The position numbers and the translations under genes are program-made. 64,000 bases of DNA from Prostheceraeus crozeri (taxonomy: Eukaryota; Platyhelminthes; Polycladida; Euryleptidae), in contig CAJQUW010001793.1 of the NCBI GenBank assembly GCA_907163375.1, positions 62,001 to 126,000 on the forward strand, read 5' to 3'. Under the pieces are notes generated by a model, which saw only the letters and a list, made by a program, of their open reading frames with translations, had not been told where the DNA came from and searched no databases. Positions 1 to 9,444 of this stretch are shown piece by piece. Numbering within the stretch: position 1 is the stretch's first letter; every line of letters begins with the position of its first letter.

Positions 1-1510
1 CATGGAAATGATCAAATTGACATTGTGGAATTTCGTAGGATTGGAAAAGGTGATTTTGCATGGCTTTGAATCTTGGACGATCGACAAGCAACGTATGATT
101 TATCCCATAAACCAAGTTGCTTTTGAATATTGTGTCAGACAAATTTTTCAGGAACGAGGGTCCGCGTTGCTCTTGTGGAAGGATGCGACTTACCACTGCC
201 AGTAGAAATGTCACAAAGAAGTGAATCTTGGTTAGGGCCGAATTTGGCATCTTGTAGGTGCAGTCCAATCAGAACTGTGTGTAATCTTTCATCTCCGGGT
301 CTCGTTTCTGTTCAGCAGACATCGCTGATCCACACTGATTTGAGTATAAACAGAATAGATTAACATTCCGGAAAGAGCGTCAGCAACACGATTATTTTTG
401 CCTGATAATATTTAACATCTGAAGTAAATTCTGATACGTATGACAAATGGCGTTGTTGCCTTGGAGACAAGAGATTTGAACATTTGCTGAATGCAAAATT
501 GAGTAGCTTGTGATCAGTGAAAATAACGAGATGGCGACTTTCGATCACGTACCGGAAATGCTTAATAGACAGATATAGAGCAAGTAATTCACGATCAGAT
601 GCACTGTCCTTTTTTCTGCTGGACGCAATTGCGACTGAAAAGTGATAATGGTTGTCATTGATCATTAATCATCTGCTCTAAAACAGCTCCAACTGCAATA
701 TCAGAAGCATCAGCCGCAAGCGCGATGGTAGCGGAAGGTTCATGATGAACGAGCACTTTGGCACTAGGTAAAGATCCCTTTGCTTTTGAAAATGCTATGT
801 CCAATTCATGGGACCAGGAAATGAGCTTAGGCTTCTTGGTGACTTCCTGAGACAATGGTTGCATTCTTGGTAACCTCGCACAAGATCCACTTTTGAAAAT
901 ATTCGTTTACCTGCCAGATTAGCAGCAGAATCATTAATATGATTTCTGTCAGGAGCAGTTTCATCCTTCAGTCGCCTGCAATCGCCACACGGCCGCCAGC
1001 CACCTGATTGCTTAGAAACCACGTGTAATGGTGAAGAGCATTGACTGTTCGATCGTCGAATTATTCCCATTTCCTCCATTTTTGCGGAATTCTTCCTTAA
1101 CCAAAGAAAGCTTTTGCGGTAGCAATCGACGCGCTCTGGCATGAACTGGAGGACCTGTCGTTGTAATGTAGTGCTCGACTCCATGTGTTGTCTTCGGGTT
1201 AGAGAAAGTGGGTATTGTTAATGATTGGTAACGAGTGAGAAATTCTGTGAATTGATTATTAGAGGAGACAAGGTACAATCGTTGTGATGTCACATTTGCA
1301 TCAGTCAAGGGAGTAGTTGCAAAAGTTAAAGAATCAACCAACTGACGGCATCTCATATCGACAAGAAGGTCACAAAAGCAGAGGAAGTTTGCACCTAGCA
1401 ATGGCTTATCCACGTCAGCGATCAAAAAGTTCCATCTGCGTTCGCGCCAGTTGATGTGAAGTGAAAGTGTGCGAACGCCGAAAGTACGTACCGGAGTTCC
1501 GTTAGATGTT
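1..1510 (-). mobile_element. Ty3/gypsy retrotransposon pol remnant (protease-RT-RNase H)
   Basis: Read on the minus strand, this stretch gives pieces of a Ty3/gypsy polyprotein in the correct order but in several frames. About 1500-1330 is the C-terminal end of the aspartic protease (DVDKPLLGANF). About 1230-880 leads into the N-terminal half of reverse transcriptase (HYITTTGPPVHARARRL, then GIIRRS, SSPLHVV, GGWRPC and FSKVDLVRGY). About 864-655 is the region after the RT palm (LAADASDIAVGAVLEQ). About 665-360 is RNase H (FTDHKLLNFAF, RQQRHLSYVSEFTSD), ending at a VADALS motif near 370-390. The RT palm section that should carry the YxDD active site is missing between about 880 and 860. At least three frame changes are needed, so this is a dead copy. 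No gag, integrase or LTR was recognised, and it may continue left of the window. Confidence 0.88.
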
Positions 1511-2511
1511 AAATTGTAAAATGAAAGGCAATGAAGTGTAACTTAAAGTGTAAAATGTTCAAAATATAAAATCTGTCAATGTCAGTGATTTAGTTCTGAA
1601 ATGTAGTACGAATTTACGCACGAAGATGAGCGAGTTGGTGAAAATGAACACAACCATTAGAAATATCAAGCATGAAATGTGTTAAATCGTAAATTTCATG
1701 TGATTCGGGACGATGTATTTGATGTCAAGGAGGGGGATGGGCGAATCGGGAAATTGATGCACTTCAGAACCCGGTGTGAATATGGTCAAATCCTCACTTT
1801 TTAGCTAAAATCAATAAGACTGATAAAGGAACCACCACTACAAGTTGAACACAATTCTCGACTAGCAAGTGACAACGTGAAGACATGTCCTTGCTGAATT
1901 GTCTCCACCCGCAGCAATTCACTACTGTGTTCACTCAATGTTCATTCATCGAATATAATTGTGACTCATTTCAGTGGTTATGAAAAACCGAGGGGCTTCA
2001 ATATAGGTTGTTGTTAATATCAGGAGACATGTGAGGTTATTGTTTATTTGCCAGATGACAAAGTGTTGCCAGATGGCGTCATCCGATTTTAGCGAGCTAT
2101 GTATTTAAAGAGTTCTCTACAAATATTCTTTCTCCTCGTACCTGACCTAGTCCATTTTCCACAATCGAACTTGCTAGTGCGAACATACATGTATTATGTA
2201 TATACCAACATGTTTTATTGCTGATAAATTGCGATCTCGATCTCGAATTGCGAGTTTTCCATTCATAATTTGTTTTCACACTCAGATTTGTAGATGGGCC
2301 GGATATTTTTATTCCAGCTGGGCCTGAAAATTATTTTCCATTTATTTTTTCGAAGATGAAAATCATTAAAACAGAGCACTAGTATTAGAAAATATCGTGA
2401 TGCAAATGACCAAGTGAGTTATTTACAAATTTAATGCCAGTGGATTAAAATGTCAGATCATTCATAAGTTTATCTGCATCTATAATCTTCCAAAAGACGT
2501 GGGTTATTATA
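1511..2511. other. Unassigned stretch between gypsy remnant and IS630/Tc1 element
   Basis: No convincing coding sequence, RNA gene or repeat was seen. It could hold the eroded gag/LTR side of the minus-strand gypsy copy, because that side faces this way, but I found no pair of LTRs or primer-binding site to support that. Confidence 0.4.
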
Positions 2512-2513
2512 TA

Positions 2514-2572
2514 GGATTTGAGACCCAAATGTGAACACATGCAAATTCAAATGCGACAATGCAAAAGCAAAT
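2514..2572 (+). repeat. Left terminal inverted repeat of the IS630/Tc1 element
   Basis: About 59 bp that match the reverse complement of 4461-4522 with a few substitutions and small gaps. The outermost 22 positions agree at 20 sites. It abuts the TA at 2512-2513. Confidence 0.85.
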
Positions 2573-2891
2573 ACGACATAGCCAGGCAAATGTGCATAGA
2601 ATAAAAAGCAAATGAGGCAATTCCAAACCAAATACAACTACTTCACAATTTTTAAAATTAGACTCGCAGTAGTGCATGTTGAACTTACACATCATTGCCC
2701 TTCCTGACTAATGAATTTTCAGATTGAAATATACGTATTAAATGTGACGGTGATCAAATGCGAAAAGCATTTGTTTTTCAAGAAGTTTCAATTTAATTAA
2801 ATTCAATATATCTTCACATCAATCTGCCAAAAAAAGCTCCTTAAAAACACCGCGCCAAAACACTGTCACTTTCCGAAAAATACTTGTTTAT

Positions 2892-3273
2892 TTACATCAA
2901 AATGTCTGACTTTGTCAGACACAAAGGAATTCGACCCTGTAAAAGTCTGAAGTAGTTCTGGGCCTTCTGTGCACCATCCTGAGTCACATCACCGATAGCG
3001 ACTTCCGCAACTGTCGCCAAGTCCGCCATCCTTTCTTGGTGAGATCGAAGGATAAGTTCCGCATGCATCTCGGCCAGTCGTCTCTTTACACTTGCTTTCC
3101 ACTCGGAAAATGTGTTCTCAACAATGTTGAGCAACGGCGAATAGGGCGGCAATTTCCTTATGGACAACCACTCATGGGATACCGTGATGTGTCCGTGGCA
3201 GCTGGCGTTGTCAAAAATGAATGTTGTCACTCTTTGAATATGAGGGATGACATTACTGAGGAAAGTGTTGAAG
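2892..3273 (-). CDS. IS630/Tc1 transposase, exon 4 (second catalytic Asp and Glu)
   Basis: This exon starts after an acceptor reading TTTTGCATTGCAG on the minus strand and ends at a TAA at 2892-2894. It encodes the second half of the DDE catalytic core: the second aspartate in FIFDNASCHG, then LPPYSPLLNIVENTF, where the glutamate after NIV is the likely third catalytic residue. About 30 residues separate the two, slightly short of the 34 usual in mariner relatives. A basic tail (WKASVKRRLAEM) follows. The first base completes a codon split by intron 3. An AATAAA hexamer (TTTATT on the plus strand at 2887-2892) overlaps the stop codon. Confidence 0.82.
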
Positions 3274-3379
3274 CTGCAATGCAAAAGAGAAATTAAATTG
3301 ATTGAAATATCAAATATTAAATAATATCAAATATCAAATAATATCAGTATTTATTATTTACTTCATCTGGGACACTCAC

Positions 3380-3612
3380 ATCTCATTTGTTGTTCCGCCT
3401 ATAAATATGTCATGGGCTAGCAGACCGCGCTCATTGCTGACAGCAAATATGGTTGTCAAGCTCTGGCCACGACGACCAGCGACCACTCGAACTGCTGGTT
3501 CCCCAATTCTCGCACGACCACGAGTACGAGCTGTCCAAAGATTAAATCCAGCCTCGTCTATGAAAATGAGCTCGTCATGAATGCCAGTCGCCATAAGCCA
3601 ATTCGCAAACTC
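3380..3612 (-). CDS. IS630/Tc1 transposase, exon 3 (first catalytic Asp)
   Basis: On the minus strand this exon follows the acceptor TCTTACAG and ends at the donor GTGAGT, which begins at 3379. It encodes EFANWLMATGIHDELIFIDE, where the aspartate of IFIDE is the probable first catalytic residue, followed by FNLWTARTRGRARIGEPAV and GGTTNE. The open frame runs through its 77 complete codons, and the last two bases join exon 4 to give an isoleucine codon. Intron 3 (3274-3379) is 106 nt and contains an AT-rich string of ATCAAAT repeats. Confidence 0.82.
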
Positions 3613-3707
3613 CTGTAAGAGGCAAGAAGAGATGCAATTTTTTGCTGTTCCAGCTTTTTATTTACTAGCGTCAATGAAATATCTTCAAGTATAAATCAAT
3701 AGCTTAC

Positions 3708-3785
3708 CAGTCGTTCATTTTTCACAGAATCTGAGTTTCTTTCAGCTGGAACGGTCTCCAGTTTCTTCATCCGATACAATGATCC
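3708..3785 (-). CDS. IS630/Tc1 transposase, exon 2 (26 codons)
   Basis: A short 78-nt exon lies between the acceptor CTCCTGCAG (cag at 3788-3786) and the donor GTAAGC (starting at 3707). It is in phase 0 at both ends. The peptide reads GSLYRMKKLETVPAERN and onward, the linker between the helix-turn-helix region and the catalytic domain in this family (compare the usual L..MK....P..RN). It is too short to be noticed as an open frame. Its support is the exact fit of splice sites, phase and family homology. Intron 2 (3613-3707) is 95 nt. Confidence 0.78.
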
Positions 3786-3865
3786 CTGCAGGAGAAAGTC
3801 AATGATTGAAAAACAGTCACAGTTCTAATTGTTATCATACAGTGTATAATATAATGCTAACTTGC

Positions 3866-4218
3866 CCTCAAAGCACTGCATATGGTCGTTATTGTCACTT
3901 GGGGGCACTTGGTAGTCGGTGACGCAGCTCCGCGTTGATTTGCAGAAGAGTCAGAGCATTGTTCTCCTCAACAATCGAGCATGCTGTGTCAATCATTTCT
4001 TCGGTCATTTTTCTTCCCCGGAATCCTCCACGGGGCCTTGTAACTTCTCCGGAATCGAGGAACCGCCGTACGATAGAATACGCAGTTGTTCCGCCAATAC
4101 CCATGGCTCGCGCTAGCTCTTGGTAATCATTGCCATTTTGATATGCAGCTTTGAGGCGCTCTTTATCGGCAGTAGATATACGTGAGTACGACATCTTTTC
4201 ATCTGACACTTCAATCAT
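3866..4218 (-). CDS. IS630/Tc1 transposase, exon 1 (helix-turn-helix DNA-binding region), frame broken near the 3' end
   Basis: The exon starts at an ATG at 4218; a second in-frame ATG lies eight codons on. The N-terminal about 107 residues form a paired-like helix-turn-helix domain: a helix with DKERLKAAYQNGNDYQELAR, then MGIGGTTAYSIVRRF, a basic GRKMTEE linker, and a second helical unit ALTLLQINAELRHRLPSAP. The open frame then meets a stop. A one-base shift at a run of five C residues (plus strand G at 3901-3905) restores VTITTICSALR, exactly what this family has there, up to a donor reading AGG|GCAAGT at 3866/3865. The first intron (3786-3865, 80 nt) is therefore GC-AG. The base loss could be a real mutation or a sequencing error in the homopolymer. 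Confidence 0.78.
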
Positions 4219-4324
4219 GCAACATCTGCTTCTTAAATGTCATGTTTGATCTATAATCATTGACTTATTTTCTATCGCTATGATTCAGAGTTCCAGTTAG
4301 ATCACATGTCAGATTTGGATTGAA

Positions 4325-4465
4325 ATTGTCGCATTTGGTTTGGAATAATAGGTGTCAGATTTGGTTTGGAATGGTCGTATTTGGGTTAGAATTATTAGTG
4401 TCAGATCTGGTTTGAAATAGTCACGTTTGGTTTGGAATAGTTACATTGTGTTTGGAATAAAGATA
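4325..4465 (-). repeat. Degenerate subterminal repeats inside the IS630/Tc1 element
   Basis: Six or so imperfect units of about 20-25 bp resembling TGTCAGATTTGGTTTGGAAT follow one another just inside the right terminal repeat. The same unit occurs reverse-complemented near the left end (about 2615-2640). Arrays of this kind often serve as transposase binding sites; that role is inferred here. Confidence 0.65.
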
Positions 4466-4522
4466 TTTGCTTTTGCTATGTCGTATTTGGATTTGCAAGT
4501 TTCACATTTGGGTCGCAAAACC
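4461..4522 (-). repeat. Right terminal inverted repeat of the IS630/Tc1 element
   Basis: Reverse complement of the left end at 2514-2572, adjacent to the flanking TA at 4523-4524. Confidence 0.85.
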
Positions 4523-4708
4523 TACCGTAGTGAATTGTGAAGCTTTCTTTTGTGGACGAGCGTGTGTACCGACCTCTATAGGAGTCATACGCGTTCATAT
4601 AGGATATATACGCGTTCATTTATGCGAGTTATAATGTCACAACTTCCAATGTCACATTACAAAGTTCCCAACTATATTTGTATACAATCATATATTTAAA
4701 TTCGTCAT

Positions 4709-5081
4709 TCATGTTATCTTTGGTGGGAAAAAATTGAGAAGTTTTCTAGGTTTAAGAAAGAACTCCCACACGTGCAGTCCTGATAGAATTGTCTTTGGTT
4801 GTTGTAGTATCCCTTTCATTTTCATTCTTTCTTGCTGAATGTTGATTAGTGCAATTTTCTTTGACTTTTGTCTCTGCCTAATCAATGATTTCGTCGGAGA
4901 ACCCATTCTCCCGAAAGATAGAGCGAATTATCTCCACGGACTCATGATAATTCTCATGAGATAAATGCATTGCTAGATCAAGGGGAAAAATCGATTGCAT
5001 GCCTGCCGGGCGATAGTGCTTTGTATCATAAAAGCTCAGTCCGGAGTATGGACTCCAGTGTTTGTCTCTTTTAAGCACCAA
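4709..5081 (-). pseudogene. Possible retroelement reverse-transcriptase C-terminal scrap
   Basis: The minus strand reads HLSHENYHESVEIIRSIF followed by RENGFSDEIID in one frame, then LIRQRQKSKK in the next frame. The pattern of a heptad-like helix, a 'xNGFxxxxI' turn and a basic run resembles the linker that follows reverse transcriptase and precedes the endonuclease in Penelope-like and some LINE proteins. Nothing else of such an element is adjacent, and the match is to a short, weakly conserved region, so this call is tentative. Confidence 0.3.
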
Positions 5082-8000
5082 GCTGTATCAAAATAGTTAC
5101 AATTCCGATTGATCTTGCTATCGAGAAAAAAAGAAGATTATTCTCTTGTTCCATCGTGAACTAAATATTACCATGAAGCCTGTTAGTGAGCTAAAAATAT
5201 TCTTATATTTCCGACGAATTATCAGAAATTTGCAAAGCGTCATCAACATGCTGTTTGTAGAATCTGGAACAATGCGGGCAGTCTTGTTATGGGGTCCTAT
5301 CAAATTCATCACAAAAGTTGACATTGTTGAAACAAAATATCTAATCTTAATAGAATATTCGCACAAGCCAGACCGCCATCTTTAAAAGACAGCGAATGGC
5401 ATCTTTTCTAATTAGAGTGTCATCATTTTAGCTGAACATCAGTTCACATGCATCTAAATCGCTTTGATTACTTACAGTAAATTAGGTAGAAAAAATTTGC
5501 GGAAAGGGCTCGTACTATATTAATGTATGGGAACCAATGATGATCTCACTAGCCAGAAAATGGACAAAACTAAATGAACTAGACCTATAGGCTATGCCAA
5601 AGTCGGTATCAGTATCGTGTGGTTAGCAAGTAGTTGATCTTACAAGCCATGGGCAAATAAGCTGAAATTGCCTTTCCAACTCTCAGAGTGATGGTGAATG
5701 TTCTGTAGCGATTGGCAATTATTTTTTCATTCTAATGGAGCACATGAATGTAAGGTATCCGTTTTGAAACTCATTAATATCATTGCATTGCTTTCAGAAT
5801 CGGCTTCTCTGTTTTTTAACTCTACACTATTTTAACTCTACATCAGAGTTAAAATGTATTGCTCAGATTTAAAATCCTTTCTCTACGGGAGACGGAAGAT
5901 TCCGTCGTCCGTGTATGAGAGAAAAATAAATCGTCGAGAAAGGGTGCTAAAATACTCAAACTTTCTCATTCTCGCTAACACTTCAGTTCATCGGCGGTTG
6001 ATTGTTTCTGTATCAATCTTCATCGGATAGCTTATTCAATTGAATGAGATCCTATGCAGTTATACATACGGCTATGAAAATTCTCCTCGAAATAACAAAA
6101 TATACAGTGATTCACACACCATCAGTTTTCTTGTGAGGAAGATATCTCTTGTTACTAGCATTCAAATAGTGAATGAGATTCGTTTTATTCCTTTCATGAA
6201 TGGAATTGTATCAGGATGGCAATGATAATGGAATTGTATCAAAATCATCCATGTATCCATTTTAATCAAGTTGATATCAAAGTGGCGTTCAACATTGTCG
6301 GAGTCGCTTTTTTATATTTTTTCATTTTAGACTTTAAACTCCACCATTATCGATTCCGCGAGATGCTCTGATAAGTAGATGATTGGGAAGTACTGTTTAA
6401 ACCGTCTGCCTTGACAAAACACACGACTTTTTGTATGGCGTTCACCTCCTTTGTCAATCTCTTCTAAATGAAAATTTTCTTTGTAGCCTTCAGAACCTCG
6501 ATTTGATGCAGGAAGACGGAACAACATTCAGATAGACATCTTATAAATATGATTTATTCAATACAGGGCGATCACAGAATAGCGATTATGATACTTAAGT
6601 AACAGTTGATGTGGAATCTAATTTTGAATGCATTGACTGAATTTTAGAATCTATGTACATGCAAGTCTAGCCAAATTCGAATGGATATAGAATTCACAAC
6701 TCTTGATCTAAAATGCATATTTGAGCTTAAGTACACCTTTCCCGAAAACGCTCATCGTCATTTCCTGAAATCATTTCGCTGCCCCTTCCTCCTCTATTGA
6801 ACGATTCCCAGGCTTGCCGTGGGAGCGGGATTCCCATGCGAATTCCATGGGATGGGAACAGCAATTTCAGATATGGGAATTCCCATAAAAATGCGAGAAG
6901 CTCTAATAGAGCTCATTATTTTTTCTTGCCTCTGTTGCACGATTTCATTGTTATGATAATATGATAATAGTCATACAAGATATGATAATATCAGTCTTCA
7001 TTTCTAAAGAAAATTATGCATGGAATGATTGTACGTAGACATTATTTTTATCCTTACTAACATGTTGCTGCAACAGAGGCTTTAAAGGAAATTGTGTAGT
7101 AGAAATTAGGATAATATATGCTTAACGCTTATAATAACGCTTAACGAATTCAAGGACGTCAAACGAGGAATGAGTGAGTGAGCTTGCAGGTAATATGATT
7201 ATTTATTTTTGTTAAATGATATTAATTTTCTCATCTTGATCTGGAATCAGATTGTGTGATGCGAGCGTATAATGTACATGTAAAATAAAATGAGAACATG
7301 CCTGGTTGAATTTTCTGTATTCGATCCTCGCTTGATTCTCGCACACAAGCATGCAGTCTATTTCAAGCACGTATAAATGTACTTAGGCCTACTGTATTGA
7401 CCAGTTTCCATGCAGGCTGATTAGGCATCGACATCGTATCAGTAAGTAGGAATATTTCATGTAGGTACGTGTGTGTAGTAGGCCTATCATGTGTATGTTA
7501 GGCTGGCTTTCTGCATCGATACTGCTTTTAACTATTTTAGTAAACTATGACTTCTAGAAATATTATGACCTAATAAGGAAGGTTGGTGTGGTAATCGAAA
7601 TGCAGATTAACGGCATCTATAGCAGTCTGATGTCATAGATGATAGACCTACTGACATTTGTAGAGTCCTTTGATTCAATTATCTAAAAACATACATGCTA
7701 CTAAGAAGTTGTAAGGTTGTTGGCAGAAACTAGAAAATGCTTGGAACAAGGTTGAGTGACATTACTCGTAGAATGATTTCGGGGAGATCAGTTGCGGCGA
7801 TTCCGTTGAATAAGAATTGAGATGAGGCTTCTTTTCACTCATAGAGGAAGTTTCTGCTTCCGCGGGAGTACTGTTGACAGATCGCTTTGTGACGTGGACT
7901 GGGATGTGAAAGGATTGCTGTTGAGACAAAAAGTCTACTGCTTATATTGGTAATTTTCTGCATTTAAACGAGGCCGTTGGACTTGATGCTTAATGCTTTC

Positions 8001-8358
8001 AATAGTAACGTACTATCGACACTCTACAGTAAAATCTAGTTGTCAAGCTAGTTTGATGTCATCTCGATAGCAAACTAATAATCTGGTAAATTTGAATAAG
8101 ACTAGTCAAAGTAAAAAATGCGCTTTCACTGTCCAGCGTCTTGAGTAGTTGATGCTACATTGACAGCCATTCATATGCCATACATCACTGAGACGCGGTG
8201 GATACTAAAGGCCACTTTTTTCTTAGTAGGCTGCTTGATATCTGATTATTGTGTACTTGATATCACGAGGTCAAAGCGTGCTGTTAAAGGGTTAAAACAT
8301 CGATTCGGGTGCACCATCTCTGCGTTCCGCGATTACCAAGATAATGTCGCTTTTTCAG
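5082..8358. other. Unassigned AT-rich stretch upstream of the first visible PNKD exon
   Basis: No gene was recognised. The missing 5' exon or exons of the PNKD-like gene should lie here or further left. Minor structures only: a short inverted pair (TGCCTCTGTTGCA near 6926 and its complement near 7068) and a palindromic GGGAATTCCCAT cluster near 6830-6895, possibly worn ends of small DNA elements. Confidence 0.4.
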
Positions 8359-8587
8359 ATATTTTTTGTATTCAAGAACCTCCATAGGAAAGCTTTACTT
8401 TGCTCGTGAATTACGACAGGCTGCAGTAAAACATCCTAATCAACATTCTGAAACTGAAATCATTCGGCTGAATGGTATCAACGTGTTGCCAGTTCCGTTT
8501 TCAAACGACAATTATGCATACATTATTTGGCGAGCTGGAGAGTCATCGTGTGTTCTAGTGGATCCTGCGTACCCTCCACCCGTTCTG
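8359..8587 (+). CDS. PNKD: PNKD-like metallo-beta-lactamase-fold hydrolase, first visible coding exon
   Basis: The gene encodes a glyoxalase II-related hydrolase of the PNKD type. Family members have a metallo-beta-lactamase fold that binds two metal ions and hydrolyses thioesters or similar bonds; the true substrate of PNKD proteins is uncertain. This exon follows the acceptor TTTTTCAG (8351-8358) and ends at the donor GTGAGT (8588). It reads YFLYSRTSIGKLYFARELRQ, which matches the N-terminal 'LYxRTxxGxLxxxRxLRxA' segment typical of PNKD, then the first strands of the fold (INVLPVPFSNDNYAYIIW and CVLVDPAYPPPVL). There is a stop in frame at 8342, so the exon cannot extend left. The first base completes a codon begun in an upstream exon that I could not find. 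From here to the stop, spacing agrees with the vertebrate family with no insertion or deletion over the catalytic region. The exon ends in phase 0. Confidence 0.9.
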
Positions 8588-9306
8588 GTGAGTTTGCCTG
8601 TTTATTGATGCATACTAACTTGCTTGCGCTTCATGCAGTATGTGCTGTTCAAAATGGGAAATAGACTACCTGATAAATTGAAATATTTGTTTCTTGTGTG
8701 CCATATTTGCATTCGTTGAAAATGTTAAGTTCCTCTGAATGCATAACTATTTAAGTATGAAGACTGTCGCATTTCATAGGGTATGCTAAAAGATTTTGAT
8801 TACATGTATTTTCGATTTTATAGGCGCATGCATTTTTAGTTAGTACAATGCTGGTGCTAAATGATAATAATGTTCAATAGCTCATTTATCTAATCTACTT
8901 TCCGTGATCCGTCAAGCTTGATTGATGAATTTTCTGATCCTCTAGAACAATTTTTACCAAGTGCCCCTGATTAGGACGATTGTGTGCTGCTTGTTACAAT
9001 TAAAGTTCACATCCGTACTACTAGTACAGGGTAATCTTCTTGATATTGAACTAGGGCAATGCTCCCTACTTAACTCTATACATGTACTGTACATTGTACA
9101 AGCTATAAGAATGAATGGGTTGACATGCATATAGTCATTTTGTAGTTTGTGCACTCGTTTGTCGCAAGCATTGATTGACAGATTGACCTTTTGTTGCCTA
9201 GAAACGTTTTGTAAAAAGCGAAAGATAGTTAGATTCAAAATAATTCAATTTTAATGATAGTCCAATGCTGTCCACAAAATGTAGCATTGATCAAGTCTAT
9301 TACTAA

Positions 9307-9444
9307 TGGATTATAAGAACGAACGACCAAACCGTTGACACGTAATATGTTGAATAAACAGTTAGTTGTTAGGGGAAGTCATATTTAAACGTTCACAAGT
9401 GATGATTTAAGTGATACATACAAACAATAGTTCACATACGGTCC
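9307..9444 (-). repeat. Direct terminal repeat, left copy (probable BEL/Pao LTR)
   Basis: This segment of about 138 bp, from TGGATTATAAGAAC to CACATACGGTCC, is nearly identical to 11257-11390, apart from a 4-base GAAC expansion and a few substitutions. The two copies bracket a BEL/Pao coding remnant, which suggests they are LTRs or LTR fragments. They are short for LTRs, and canonical TG/CA ends are not secure. Confidence 0.65.

Larger units (their letters stand above)
2514..4522 (-). mobile_element. IS630/Tc1-mariner-type DNA transposon, near complete, with multi-exon transposase
   Basis: The element is about 2.0 kb and flanked by TA dinucleotides (2512-2513 and 4523-4524), the usual target duplication of the Tc1/mariner group. 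Its ends are inverted copies about 60 bp long. The left end starts GGATTTGAGACCC and the right end, reverse-complemented, starts GGTTTTGCGACCC; both continue through CAAATGTGAA, GCAAAT and CGACA. Inside the ends are further degenerate copies of a TTTGGTTTGGAATA-like unit. Between them lies a minus-strand transposase spread over four exons with consensus splice sites and a polyadenylation-type hexamer at the stop. Only one apparent one-base indel, in exon 1, breaks the reading frame. Confidence 0.88.

Noticed and set aside
6830-6895. Cluster of GGGAATTCCCAT palindromes
   Set aside because: Too short and without flanking duplications to call an element.
7738-7820. ATG with a basic, mitochondrial-leader-like frame (MLGTRLSDITRRMISGRS) upstream of the PNKD exons
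   Set aside because: No donor site gives the phase needed to join at 8359, so it cannot be called the missing first exon.
8160-8387. 75-codon open frame overlapping the first visible PNKD exon
   Set aside because: It is in a different frame from the conserved PNKD reading and has no family similarity.
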